This document shows positions 6,105 through 12,003 of a DNA stretch of 12,003 nt, one piece after another. The notes under the pieces were generated by a model. It was not told where the DNA came from, ran no database searches, and saw only the letters and a list, made by a program, of their open reading frames with translations. The position numbers and the translations under genes are program-made. Numbering within the stretch: position 1 is the first letter of the stretch; the number at the start of each line of letters is the position of its first letter. The DNA is taken from assembly GCA_050699035.1 (NCBI GenBank), contig JBOHDE010000117.1, positions 1 to 12,003 on the forward strand, given 5' to 3'. The DNA is from WHTB01 sp050699035. GTDB lineage: Bacteria; Actinomycetota; Actinomycetes; Propionibacteriales; Nocardioidaceae.

Positions 6105-6800
6105 GTGCACGTGCCCGACGGCTTCCTCGACGCGCCGACGTCGCTCGCGACCGGCGTCGTCGCCGCCGGCGCGGTCGCGGTCGCGTTGCGGGGTGCTCGG
6201 CGCGAGCTCGACGACCGCACCGCGCCGATGGCCGGCCTGGTGGCAGCGTTCGTGTTCGCCGCCCAGATGCTCAACTTCCCGGTGGCGGTCGGCACCAGCG
6301 GCCACCTCCTCGGCGGCACCCTCGCCGCTGTCCTGGTCGGCCCGTACACCGCGGTGCTGTGCATCTCCGTGGTCCTGCTCGTCCAGTCGTTGATGTTCGC
6401 CGACGGCGGGGTGACCGCACTCGGCACCAACGTCACCCTGATGGCCCTGGTCGGCGTCGTGGTGGGCTGGCTGGTCTTCCGGCTGGTCCAGGCGGTGCTA
6501 CCGCGCACCGTCGCCTCCGTCACCCCCGCTGCCGCGGTCGGCGCCTTCGTGTCCGTGCCGGCCGCCGCGCTCGGGTTCGTCGGGCTCTACCTGGTCGGCG
6601 GCACGGTCGACCTGCCTACCGGCGCGCTGACCGTGTCGATGCTCGGCTGGCACACCCTGATCGGCATCGGCGAGGCGGTCATCACCGCGCTGACCGTCGG
6701 GGCGGTCACGGCGGTGCGGCCGGACCTCGTCCATGGCGCCCGGCCCGTACTCGAGGCCCGTGAGCTGGTCGTCCGCGACGGCATCGAGGAGCAGGCATGA
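6105..6800 (+). CDS. cbiM: ECF-type nickel/cobalt transporter substrate-binding membrane component CbiM/NikM
   Basis: S-component of a group I energy-coupling-factor importer; an integral membrane protein that captures Ni2+ or Co2+ and passes it inward. The 231-residue protein starts MHVPDGFLDAP: in the solved NikM structure the metal is held by the N-terminal amine and backbone of Met1, His2 and His67, and here His2 and His67 (GTSGHLLGG) are in exactly those places. That requirement fixes the start at GTG 6105, supported by AAGGGA 8 bases upstream. Several hydrophobic segments follow, including residues 42-60, 71-96, 108-130 and 141-163. It overlaps cbiN by ATGA. Nickel versus cobalt cannot be read from the protein, but the Nur-like operator and lack of a B12 riboswitch favour nickel. 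Confidence 0.95.
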   Translation: MHVPDGFLDAPTSLATGVVAAGAVAVALRGARRELDDRTAPMAGLVAAFVFAAQMLNFPVAVGTSGHLLGGTLAAVLVGPYTAVLCISVVLLVQSLMFADGGVTALGTNVTLMALVGVVVGWLVFRLVQAVLPRTVASVTPAAAVGAFVSVPAAALGFVGLYLVGGTVDLPTGALTVSMLGWHTLIGIGEAVITALTVGAVTAVRPDLVHGARPVLEARELVVRDGIEEQA

Positions 6801-7099
6801 CAGCCCGGCGTTTCTTTGTGGCGTTCGCGTTGGCGGCTGTCCTGCTGGCCGGTGTGGCGAGCTACTTCGCCGCCGGCAGCCCGGACGGTCTCAACCGGGT
6901 GGCCGAGGACCACGGCTTGTCGTCCGCCGAGAAGGAGCACCCGGCCGATGGGTCGCCGTTCGCCGACTACGGCACCAAGGGCGTGGACAACGGCGCTTTG
7001 TCCGGTGCGGTCGCCGGGGTGCTCGGCGTGGGCATCGTCCTCGTGGTCGCCGGTGGGCTGGCCTTCGTCGTACGTCGACGTAGGCCCTCGTCGGCCTGA
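6797..7099 (+). CDS. cbiN: CbiN/PDGLE-domain small membrane component of the nickel/cobalt transporter
   Basis: A 100-residue protein with two membrane segments (about residues 5-25 and 69-93) flanking an external loop, which is the CbiN/NikN topology. The signature PDGLNRVAEDHGL begins at residue 29, at the end of the first membrane segment, as in PDGLE-domain proteins. A basic tail RRRR follows the second segment, favouring a cytoplasmic C-terminus. In characterised systems this small protein works with CbiM for metal loading. It starts inside the cbiM stop (ATGA) and ends 2 bp before cbiQ. Family is clear from the motif and from its position between M and Q. Confidence 0.92.
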   Translation: MTARRFFVAFALAAVLLAGVASYFAAGSPDGLNRVAEDHGLSSAEKEHPADGSPFADYGTKGVDNGALSGAVAGVLGVGIVLVVAGGLAFVVRRRRPSSA

Positions 7100-7101
7100 T
7101 C

Positions 7102-7869
7102 ATGGGCGCCGCACACGGGCACCGACTCTACTTCCATGGTCACTCGCCTGCGCATCGCCTGCCGGCTCACTGCAAGATCGTCGCGTTGGTGTGCTTCGTG
7201 CTGGCCGTGGTCGCGACCCCGCCCGGGGTGTTCTGGCCGTTCGGGTGGTACGCCGTCGGGCTGCTCGCCGCCATCGGCGCCTCGCGGGTCCCGCCGATGT
7301 TCCTCGCGCGGCGGATGGTGGTCGAAACGCCGTTCGTGCTGTTCGCGGTCCTGATGCCCTTCGTCGCGACCGGGCCGCGCGTCGACCTGCTCGGCGTCAG
7401 CGTGTCCGAGCATGGTCTGCAGGCCGCCGCTGTGCTGCTGTGCAAGGGGACGCTCGGTGTCGTCGCGTCGTTGCTGTTCGCCGCGACGACCGAGTCGCGC
7501 GACTTCTTGGCCGGCCTGCAGCGGCTGCGGATGCCGCAACAGCTGGTGCAGATCATGGCCTTCATGGTCCGCTATCTCGACGTGACCACGGCGGAGATGC
7601 AGCGGATGCGGGTCGCCCGTGAGGCGCGCTGCTTCTCGGCGCGCGGACCGGCCGCCTGGCCGACCGTCGCGCGGTCCGGCGGCGCGCTGTTCATCCGGGC
7701 CTACGAGCGCGGCGAGCGCGTCCACCTCGCCATGCTGTCGCGTGGGTACGCCGGACGGCTGCCGATGTTGTCGGAGTCGCCCGCGAGCGGGATGCAGTGG
7801 TCCGTAGCGGCGCTGCTGCCCGGGTTTGCGGTCCTGGTTTCCCTTGCTGCGTGGACGATCAGCCGATGA
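7102..7869 (+). CDS. cbiQ: ECF transporter T component CbiQ
   Basis: Transmembrane coupling protein (EcfT) that links CbiM to the ATPase. It has 255 residues. The N-terminus is histidine-rich (HGHRLYFHGHSPAHRLPAH, residues 5-23), followed by hydrophobic segments near 25-40, 46-60, 74-90, 107-127 and 232-252. Two coupling-helix Ala-Arg-Gly-like motifs that contact the ATPase are visible: EARCFSARG (residues 174-182) and MLSRGYAG (211-218). It begins 2 bp after cbiN and overlaps cbiO by ATGA. No strong ribosome site precedes it, so translation probably depends on coupling. The histidine-rich start is common in CbiQ proteins and may have a metal role, though I cannot show it. Confidence 0.94.
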   Translation: MGAAHGHRLYFHGHSPAHRLPAHCKIVALVCFVLAVVATPPGVFWPFGWYAVGLLAAIGASRVPPMFLARRMVVETPFVLFAVLMPFVATGPRVDLLGVSVSEHGLQAAAVLLCKGTLGVVASLLFAATTESRDFLAGLQRLRMPQQLVQIMAFMVRYLDVTTAEMQRMRVAREARCFSARGPAAWPTVARSGGALFIRAYERGERVHLAMLSRGYAGRLPMLSESPASGMQWSVAALLPGFAVLVSLAAWTISR

Positions 7870-8615
7870 GCACGCCCGTCCTCGACGTCCAGGGCCTGGC
7901 CTTCGCGTACGCCGACGGCCACCAGGCGCTCTTCGGGGTCAACCTGCACGTTCATCGCGGTGAGCATGTCGCCCTGCTCGGCCCGAACGGCGCGGGCAAG
8001 ACGACCCTGGTGCTGCATCTGAACGGGATCCTCACCCCGGGCCGGGGATCGGTACGGGTGGCCGGTCTCGAGGTCGCGACGCCGCACCTGCAGGAGATCC
8101 GCCGCCGCGTCGGTGTGGTGTTCCAGGACCCCGACGACCAGCTGTTCATGCCGACGGTGCGTGACGACGTGGCGTTCGGCCCGGCCAACCTGGGTCTGCG
8201 GGGCAGCGAGCTCGACGCGCGGGTCGCCGAGGCGCTGACCCGGGTCGGGATGCTCGAGTACGTCGACCGGCCGCCGCATCACCTGTCGTTCGGCCAGCGT
8301 CGGCGGGTCGCGGTGGCCACCGTGCTCGCCATGCGTCCGGAGATCCTGGTGCTCGACGAGCCGTCCTCCAACCTCGACCCGGCCAGCCGTCGCGAGCTGG
8401 CCGAGATCCTCACCGGCCTCGACGCCACTGTGCTGATGGTGACGCACGACCTCCCGTACGCGCTGCAGCTGTGCGAGCGCTCCGTGGTGCTGTCCGATGG
8501 CGTGATCGTCGCCGACGGGCCGACGTCCGACGTACTCGCGGACGAGGCGACGATGCGTGCTCACCGCCTGGAGCTGCCGTTCGGTTTCGACCCGCGGGCA
8601 CGCGGGGTGTCATGA
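7866..8615 (+). CDS. cbiO: ECF transporter ATPase CbiO
   Basis: ATP-binding subunit that powers the CbiMNQO importer, probably as a homodimer because only one ATPase gene is present. In 249 residues it has Walker A GPNGAGKTT (39-47), Q-loop VFQDPDDQLF (Gln87), signature LSFGQRRRVAVA (140-151), Walker B ILVLDEP (160-166), the D-loop SSNLD and switch His194 in VTHD. The signature reads LSFGQ instead of LSGGQ, with the serine and second glycine intact, so activity is expected. The short C-terminus after the D-loop is normal for the family. The start at 7866 lies in the cbiQ stop (ATGA); the longer open frame from 7797 is inside cbiQ. It is the last gene of the importer operon. Confidence 0.96.
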   Translation: MSTPVLDVQGLAFAYADGHQALFGVNLHVHRGEHVALLGPNGAGKTTLVLHLNGILTPGRGSVRVAGLEVATPHLQEIRRRVGVVFQDPDDQLFMPTVRDDVAFGPANLGLRGSELDARVAEALTRVGMLEYVDRPPHHLSFGQRRRVAVATVLAMRPEILVLDEPSSNLDPASRRELAEILTGLDATVLMVTHDLPYALQLCERSVVLSDGVIVADGPTSDVLADEATMRAHRLELPFGFDPRARGVS

Positions 8616-8631
8616 CGTCGACACCGGTGGG

Positions 8632-8637
8632 TAACCT
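8632..8637 (+). promoter_or_regulatory. Possible -10 of the DUF3618/GroES-like unit
   Basis: TAACCT in the 92-bp gap after cbiO fits TANNNT and would start transcription about 64 bases before the GTG. No good -35 is visible. A small hairpin, CCGGCC-GATG-GGCCGG (8676-8691), lies in the leader just before the ribosome site. Weak evidence. Confidence 0.3.
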
Positions 8638-8707
8638 CTAGCCGACAGGGGACAAACCGTTCCGAACGCCAGGACCCGGCCGATGGGCCGGATCTCAGGA
8701 GGATGCC

Positions 8708-9013
8708 GTGAGTGAGGCCTCGACGCAGGCGAAGCACCGGGCGACTGACGCCGTGAGCTCGCCCAGCTCGCCGAGCGAGCTCGAGCACGACATCGAGGCC
8801 ACCCGCGAGCGGCTAGCCGGCACGCTCGACGAGCTGATCCACCGGGTCAAGCCGACCACGATCGTCTCGCGCCAGGTGGCGAGCACGAAGGCGCACTTCG
8901 TCGACGCCCAGGGCAAGATGCGTGCGGACAAGGTGGCCGCGGTTGCCGCGGCCGCGGTCGGCGTGGTGGCGTTCTTCGTCGTTGTACGCAGGCTCAGCAA
9001 CCGCAAGGGCTGA
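8708..9013 (+). CDS. DUF3618 single-pass membrane protein
   Basis: A 101-residue protein of unknown function. After a Ser/Thr-rich start, residues 24-50 give the DUF3618 core: ELEHDIEATRERLAGTLDEL followed by IHRVKP. One C-terminal membrane segment (about residues 76-94, rich in Ala and Val) ends in VRRLSNRKG, so the bulk of the protein likely faces the cytoplasm. The GTG start is supported by AGGAGG (8697-8702), 5 bases upstream and the strongest ribosome site in the window. The following GroES-like gene begins 3 bp after its stop, so the two are cotranscribed. DUF3618 proteins in Actinobacteria often accompany membrane or stress functions, but no role is proven. Confidence 0.88.
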   Translation: MSEASTQAKHRATDAVSSPSSPSELEHDIEATRERLAGTLDELIHRVKPTTIVSRQVASTKAHFVDAQGKMRADKVAAVAAAAVGVVAFFVVVRRLSNRKG

Positions 9014-9016
9014 CCG

Positions 9017-9358
9017 ATGGCCAAGAAGACCGGGCCACTCGACGACAAGCTGCCCGTCCGGGTCCTCCACGACCGCGTCCTGGTGTCGCTCGACCCCGAT
9101 CTGGGGGAGCGGCGGTCCTCCGCGGGCATCGTCATCCCGGCGACGGCACAGATGGGCCGGCGGCTGGCCTGGGCCCGAGTCGCCGCGGTCGGCGCTAACG
9201 TCCGTACCGTCGAGGTCGGTGACCGGGTGCTCTTCGACCCCGAGGACCGGGCGGAGGTCGAGGTCCGTGGCGAGGACTACATCCTGCTGCGGGAGCGCGA
9301 CCTGCACGCCGTCGCGTCGGAGCGACTCGAGGATGGCCAGACCGGCCTGTATCTCTGA
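9017..9358 (+). CDS. GroES-like co-chaperonin (Cpn10 family), orphan
   Basis: A 113-residue protein of the Cpn10/GroES family. The N-terminal strand VRVLHDRVLVSLD matches the usual start, residues 31-46 (ERRSSAGIVIPATAQM) align with the mobile loop and keep the hydrophobic tripeptide IVI that docks into GroEL, and VGDRVLFDPED matches the conserved second half. It is longer than the usual 95-100 residues because of extra residues at both ends. No groEL is adjacent, and bacteria with a main groES elsewhere commonly carry such divergent copies, so it may be an accessory co-chaperone or a scaffold with another job. AAGGG (9005-9009) lies 7 bases before the ATG. It is cotranscribed with the DUF3618 gene and ends 18 bp from a convergent operon. 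Confidence 0.88.
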   Translation: MAKKTGPLDDKLPVRVLHDRVLVSLDPDLGERRSSAGIVIPATAQMGRRLAWARVAAVGANVRTVEVGDRVLFDPEDRAEVEVRGEDYILLRERDLHAVASERLEDGQTGLYL

Positions 9359-9376
9359 GAAGCCGGCGCGCGCCCC

Positions 9377-10522
9377 TCATCTGCGCAGCTGCGCGTTGAG
9401 CCGTGCGGCCTGTCGCGTGAGGTGGTCGTGTTCAGGGAGATTGGGTGCTGATCGGGCGGCTTCGACGTAGAGCCGTGCTGCGGTGACCGGGTCACCGTCA
9501 CGCTCGTGGAGGTACGCGGCGGCGGCGGTATGGCGGGGCAGGGCGGGGTCGACCTCTGCCAGGGCGGCCAGTCCGGCCCGTGGGCCGTCGGCCTCGCCGA
9601 CCGCGACGGCCCGGTTGAGGCGGGCCACCGGGCTGTCGGTGAGGCGCACCAGCTCGTCGTACCACTCGACGATCTGCACCCAGTCGGTCTCCTCGGCCGT
9701 CTGGGCGTCAGCGTGCAGCGCGGCGATGGCGGCTTGGGCCTGGAACTCGCCCAGGCGGTCTCGGGCGAGGGCCGTCTGGAGCACGTCGACACCCTCGGCG
9801 ATCAGGTGGGTGTTCCACCGGCTGCGGTCCTGCTCGGCGAGGGGCACGAGGCTGCCGTCGGGGCCGGTCCGTGCCGGGCGCCGTGCGTGGTGCAGCAGCA
9901 TCAGCGCGAGCAGGCCGGCGACCTCCTCGTGGTTGGTCTTGGCCGCCAGCTGGCGGGTCAGCCGGATCGCCTCGGCGGCGAGGTCGACGTCGCCGGAGTA
10001 GCCCTCGTTGAAGACCAGGTAGAGCACGCGCAGCACTGTGGCGACGTCCCCGAGCTGGTTGAACCGGACGCCCGAGACGGTCCGCTTGGCCCGGCTGATC
10101 CGCTGGGCCATGGTCGCCTCCGGCACCAGGTAGGCCTGCGCGATCTGACGCGTGGTCAGGCCGCCGACCGCGCGCAACGTGAGTGCGACCGACGATGCCG
10201 GTGTCAAGGACGGGTGAGCGCACAGGAAGTACAGCTGGAGCGTGTCGTCCACCGCGTCGCCCGAGCCGGGCACGGGCTCGCCCTCGTCGCGTACCTCGCG
10301 CCGCCGCCGGGAGGTATCGGCGCGGGCGGCGTCGAGGAACTTGCGCCAGGCCACGGTGACCAACCAGCCCTTGGGGTTGTGCGGCGGGTCGTCCGGCCAC
10401 CCGTGCACGGCCTCGACCAGGGCGTCCTGCACGGCGTCCTCGGCCGACGCGAAGTCGGCCCCGCGTCGGACGAGGACACCGATCACCGCGGGTACGAGGT
10501 CCCGCAGCAGCGACTCGTTCAC
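9377..10522 (-). CDS. ECF42-type RNA polymerase sigma factor with C-terminal TPR-like extension
   Basis: Extracytoplasmic-function sigma factor, 381 residues, about twice the usual length. Sigma region 2 covers about residues 7-75 (ASAEDAVQDALVEAV, then KGWLVTVAWRKFLDAARA); region 4 lies at about 93-150 (LTLRAVGGLTTRQIAQAYLVPEATMAQRISRAKR), a clear helix-turn-helix. The rest (about 155-381) is the helical extension (DUF6596/TPR-like) diagnostic of ECF42, with FNEGYSGDVDLAAEAIRL and the block DGSLVPLAEQDRSRW (222-236). There is no anti-sigma gene; this group is thought to be controlled through its C-terminal extension. The GTG at 10522 overlaps the stop of the upstream DGPF gene (GTGA). A longer open frame to 11005 exists, but its upstream part is that gene read out of frame. 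Confidence 0.94.
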   Translation of the reverse strand: MNESLLRDLVPAVIGVLVRRGADFASAEDAVQDALVEAVHGWPDDPPHNPKGWLVTVAWRKFLDAARADTSRRRREVRDEGEPVPGSGDAVDDTLQLYFLCAHPSLTPASSVALTLRAVGGLTTRQIAQAYLVPEATMAQRISRAKRTVSGVRFNQLGDVATVLRVLYLVFNEGYSGDVDLAAEAIRLTRQLAAKTNHEEVAGLLALMLLHHARRPARTGPDGSLVPLAEQDRSRWNTHLIAEGVDVLQTALARDRLGEFQAQAAIAALHADAQTAEETDWVQIVEWYDELVRLTDSPVARLNRAVAVGEADGPRAGLAALAEVDPALPRHTAAAAYLHERDGDPVTAARLYVEAARSAPNLPEHDHLTRQAARLNAQLRR

Positions 10523-10929
10523 TCGGTGGCCGTGGCCTGCTCGCCGTAGAACGGGCGCACCTCGAGCCACTCGTGGATCGGCGTGCCGCCGGGCCCGGGG
10601 GCCGCCGACAGCTCGCCCGCCACCTGTACCGCGCGGTCCCACGACTCCACGTCGATGATGTACCACCCGGCGATCAGGTCCTTGGTCTCGGCGAACGGCC
10701 CATCGGTCACCGGTGGCCGCCCCTCGCCGTCGTACCGCACGAACGCGCCGTCGGGCGTCAGCGCCTGGGTGTCGACGAACTCGCCCGTCTCCTCCAGCCG
10801 GGCCGCGAAGTCGTGCATGAACTGCATGTGCGCGTCGACCTCGTCCGGCGTCCACTGGTCCATCGGCGCAAAGTCCACGGTGGGGGTCGGGCCACCCCGG
10901 TAGTGCTTGAGCAGCAGGTACTTGGCCAT
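10519..10929 (-). CDS. YCII-related / DGPF-domain protein
   Basis: A 136-residue cytoplasmic protein of the YCII-like ferredoxin-fold family. It begins MAKYLLLKHYRGG and carries the family's name motif DGPF at residues 76-79 inside VTDGPFAETKDLIAGWYII; the C-terminal strand IHEWLEVRPFYG is also typical. Such genes are the standard partners and targets of ECF42 sigma factors, but their reaction is not known. Two ATGs occur in a row (10932 and 10929); I prefer 10929, since AGGAG lies 6 bases before it and only 3 before the other. The gene overlaps the sigma factor by GTGA. Two sigma-factor-type promoters lie upstream. Confidence 0.92.
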   Translation of the reverse strand: MAKYLLLKHYRGGPTPTVDFAPMDQWTPDEVDAHMQFMHDFAARLEETGEFVDTQALTPDGAFVRYDGEGRPPVTDGPFAETKDLIAGWYIIDVESWDRAVQVAGELSAAPGPGGTPIHEWLEVRPFYGEQATATE

Positions 10930-10977
10930 CATGTTCTCCTTGTGTGTACGGCCCAGTGTGGCCGTGTTCACTCCGGG

Positions 10978-11004
10978 GACGGAGCCGCGAGCGCTTTCTC
11001 GACA
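10978..11004 (-). promoter_or_regulatory. Proximal ECF42-type promoter of the DGPF-sigma operon
   Basis: On the minus strand this reads TGTCGA (plus 10999-11004), a 17-bp spacer, then CGTC (plus 10978-10981). ECF42 promoters are described as TGTCGA at -35 and CGAC or CGTC at -10, as I recall. Transcription would start near 10970, about 40 bases before the ATG. It is part of a 28-bp direct repeat at 10977-11004. Confidence 0.75.
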
Positions 11005-11049
11005 TCCCACCGCGAGATTTCCTGGCGGACTCAGCCGTGCAGTACCCAG

Positions 11050-11076
11050 GACGGAGCCAGCGTTACATTCTCGACA
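11050..11076 (-). promoter_or_regulatory. Distal ECF42-type promoter of the DGPF-sigma operon
   Basis: The second copy reads TGTCGA (plus 11071-11076), a 17-bp spacer and CGTC (plus 11050-11053) on the minus strand. It shares 19 conserved positions with the proximal copy (GGACGGAGCC-N9-TTCTCGACA on the plus strand, 11049-11076), while the middle 9 bases differ. The copies are 72 bp apart. Transcription would start near 11042. Confidence 0.72.
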
Positions 11077-11213
11077 CCCGGAACATGCCGACCCGTGCGA
11101 AGGCACGCCGCTGCCCCAGGCCACGCCAAGAACGTGCGCTGACGGCTGACTCCACGACATCAAGGATGAACACCCCGAGGTCGAGTGGCCCAAGCCCATG
11201 GCGTTGCGCAACC

Positions 11214-11231
11214 GCCGGCGTGTGAGCCGGC
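11214..11231 (-). terminator. Possible terminator hairpin after the EAL gene
   Basis: GCCGGC (11214-11219) and GCCGGC (11226-11231) pair around a 6-base loop, directly after the EAL gene's stop codon on the minus strand. The stem is only 6 bp and no U-tract follows, so the call is weak. Confidence 0.3.
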
Positions 11232-11232
11232 C

Positions 11233-12003
11233 TCAGCTGGTCGCGCGTTGGGTGCTGCGCAGACCCCAGTACGTCAGGAATGCGCCCTCCGACAGCGGCC
11301 GTGACGCCAGGAACCCCTGCATCAGCTGGCAGCCGAGGAGCAGGAGCCGCTTACGCTGCGTCGGGGTCTCCACCCCTTCGGCCACCGCCTCGATGCCGAG
11401 TGCCTCGGTCAGCCGGAGCACCGTCGCGACGATCTCGCCGTCGACGACATCGTGTCCGAGTCCGCTGGTGAAGGAACGGTCCAGCTTGACGATGTCGACG
11501 GGGAACCGCTTGAGATAGCCGAGCGACGAGTAGCCGACGCCGAAGTCGTCGACCGCGACGCGTACCCCGAGCTGACGGATCTGATGGATGGTTCGCAGCG
11601 TGGCGTTCGAGTCGGTCATCAGGACCGACTCGGTGATCTCCAGGCACAGCTGCTTCGGGTCGAGGCCGGTGTCGTCGAGGACGGTGGCGACCTCGTCGGT
11701 GAACGACGCCGCCGTGAACTGGCGCGGAGAGACGTTGACCGACACCCGTAGTGGCTCGCGGCTGGCGTTGTCGATCGTCCATTCGTGCACGCTGCGGCAA
11801 GCCTCGACGAGTACCCAGCGGCCCAGCGACGTGATCAGCCCGGTCTCCTCGGCCACCGGGATGAACTCGTCGGGGTTGATCATCCCGCGGTCCGTCGGCC
11901 AGCGGACTAGGGCCTCGACACCGATCACGGTGTCATCGGCGGTGTGCACGATCGGCTGGTAGTGCAGCTCGAGGCTGCCCGCCTCGATCGCCCGGTGCAG
12001 GTC
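11233..12003 (-). CDS. EAL-domain c-di-GMP phosphodiesterase, C-terminal part (5' end outside window)
   Basis: The frame is open to the window edge, giving the last 256 residues. This is essentially a whole EAL domain, which hydrolyses cyclic di-GMP to pGpG using two metal ions. The catalytic set is intact: the signature GVEALVRW, NVSPRQF (Asn), LEITES (Glu), VDDFGVGYSSL (paired Asp), VKLDRSF (Lys), AEGVET (Glu) and a late Gln in LMQGF. The start is not visible; the protein probably carries upstream sensory, GGDEF or membrane domains, as most EAL proteins do. The GTG at 11949 lies inside the domain after LELHYQPI, so it is not the real start. A short tail of about 10 residues follows the domain. 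Neighbouring genes give no clue to its pathway. Confidence 0.94.
   Translation of the reverse strand, partial: DLHRAIEAGSLELHYQPIVHTADDTVIGVEALVRWPTDRGMINPDEFIPVAEETGLITSLGRWVLVEACRSVHEWTIDNASREPLRVSVNVSPRQFTAASFTDEVATVLDDTGLDPKQLCLEITESVLMTDSNATLRTIHQIRQLGVRVAVDDFGVGYSSLGYLKRFPVDIVKLDRSFTSGLGHDVVDGEIVATVLRLTEALGIEAVAEGVETPTQRKRLLLLGCQLMQGFLASRPLSEGAFLTYWGLRSTQRATS

Larger units (their letters stand above)
10930..11232. other. Intergenic region between the EAL gene and the DGPF-sigma operon
   Basis: About 300 bp with no credible gene on either strand. The left half holds two direct-repeat promoters for the DGPF-sigma operon. The right half (11077-11213) shows no recognisable gene or repeat. 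A short GC-rich hairpin closes it next to the EAL stop codon. Confidence 0.7.

Noticed and set aside
5534..6763. Long plus-strand frame of 409 residues
   Set aside because: It is antisense to bcp and then out of frame with cbiM; both real genes have full motif sets.
9377..11005. A single 542-residue frame suggesting a DGPF-sigma fusion protein
   Set aside because: The part upstream of 10522 is the DGPF gene read in the wrong frame. The DGPF protein has its own ribosome site and complete domain, and the sigma factor starts at GTG 10522 with a GTGA overlap.
1..12003. CRISPR arrays, insertion sequences or phage genes
   Set aside because: No regularly spaced repeats, transposase motifs or structural phage proteins were found; the only direct repeat pair is explained as promoters.

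Overview
This is a high-GC window with many GTG starts, ATGA/GTGA stop-start overlaps and TANNNT-type -10 elements, all typical of Actinobacteria. The gene order cysM, (inserted gene), murI, Rv1339-type phosphodiesterase, rph, rdgB matches the arrangement known from Mycobacterium tuberculosis and relatives. A Nocardioidaceae-like (Propionibacteriales) host is my best guess from protein style, but the sequence does not prove it.

Left third (1-4615). The 3' end of a cysM-type cysteine synthase is followed, convergently, by a minus-strand gene for an AbiEi-like HTH plus DUF559/PD-(D/E)XK protein. Then comes a tight plus-strand block: murI (peptidoglycan D-glutamate), a metallo-beta-lactamase-fold cyclic-nucleotide phosphodiesterase, rph (RNase PH) and rdgB (XTP/dITP diphosphatase). 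murI appears to be leaderless, with a good promoter placed exactly for a GTG start at 1722.

Middle (4616-6035). A minus-strand block runs bcp (thiol peroxidase), a protein-isoaspartate methyltransferase and tRNA-Leu(UAG), followed by a very strong 23-bp hairpin. bcp and the methyltransferase are protein-damage functions; the tRNA sits only 26 bp after the methyltransferase stop and may also have its own -10.

Metal uptake (6002-8615). Divergent from bcp is a complete ECF-type nickel/cobalt importer, cbiM-cbiN-cbiQ-cbiO. CbiM keeps Met1, His2 and His67, the known metal ligands. A 17-bp perfect palindrome, close to the Streptomyces Nur (nickel) box, overlaps the -35 of its inferred promoter. 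There is no room for a cobalamin riboswitch, so nickel control is the simpler reading.

Then (8708-9358) comes a two-gene unit: a DUF3618 membrane-anchored small protein and a GroES-like protein with no groEL beside it.

Right end (9377-12003). A minus-strand operon encodes a YCII/DGPF protein and an ECF42-type sigma factor with a long C-terminal extension, overlapping by GTGA. Its upstream region carries two near-identical 28-bp direct repeats, each reading TGTCGA-N17-CGTC on the minus strand, which is the promoter signature expected for ECF42 itself and so suggests autoregulation by two tandem promoters. The window ends inside an EAL-domain c-di-GMP phosphodiesterase with an intact catalytic set.

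I see no mobile element, CRISPR array or clearly undescribed multi-gene system. The most interesting signals are the tandem sigma-factor promoters, the nickel-type operator, the nuclease-like gene inside a conserved operon, and the DUF3618/GroES-like pair.
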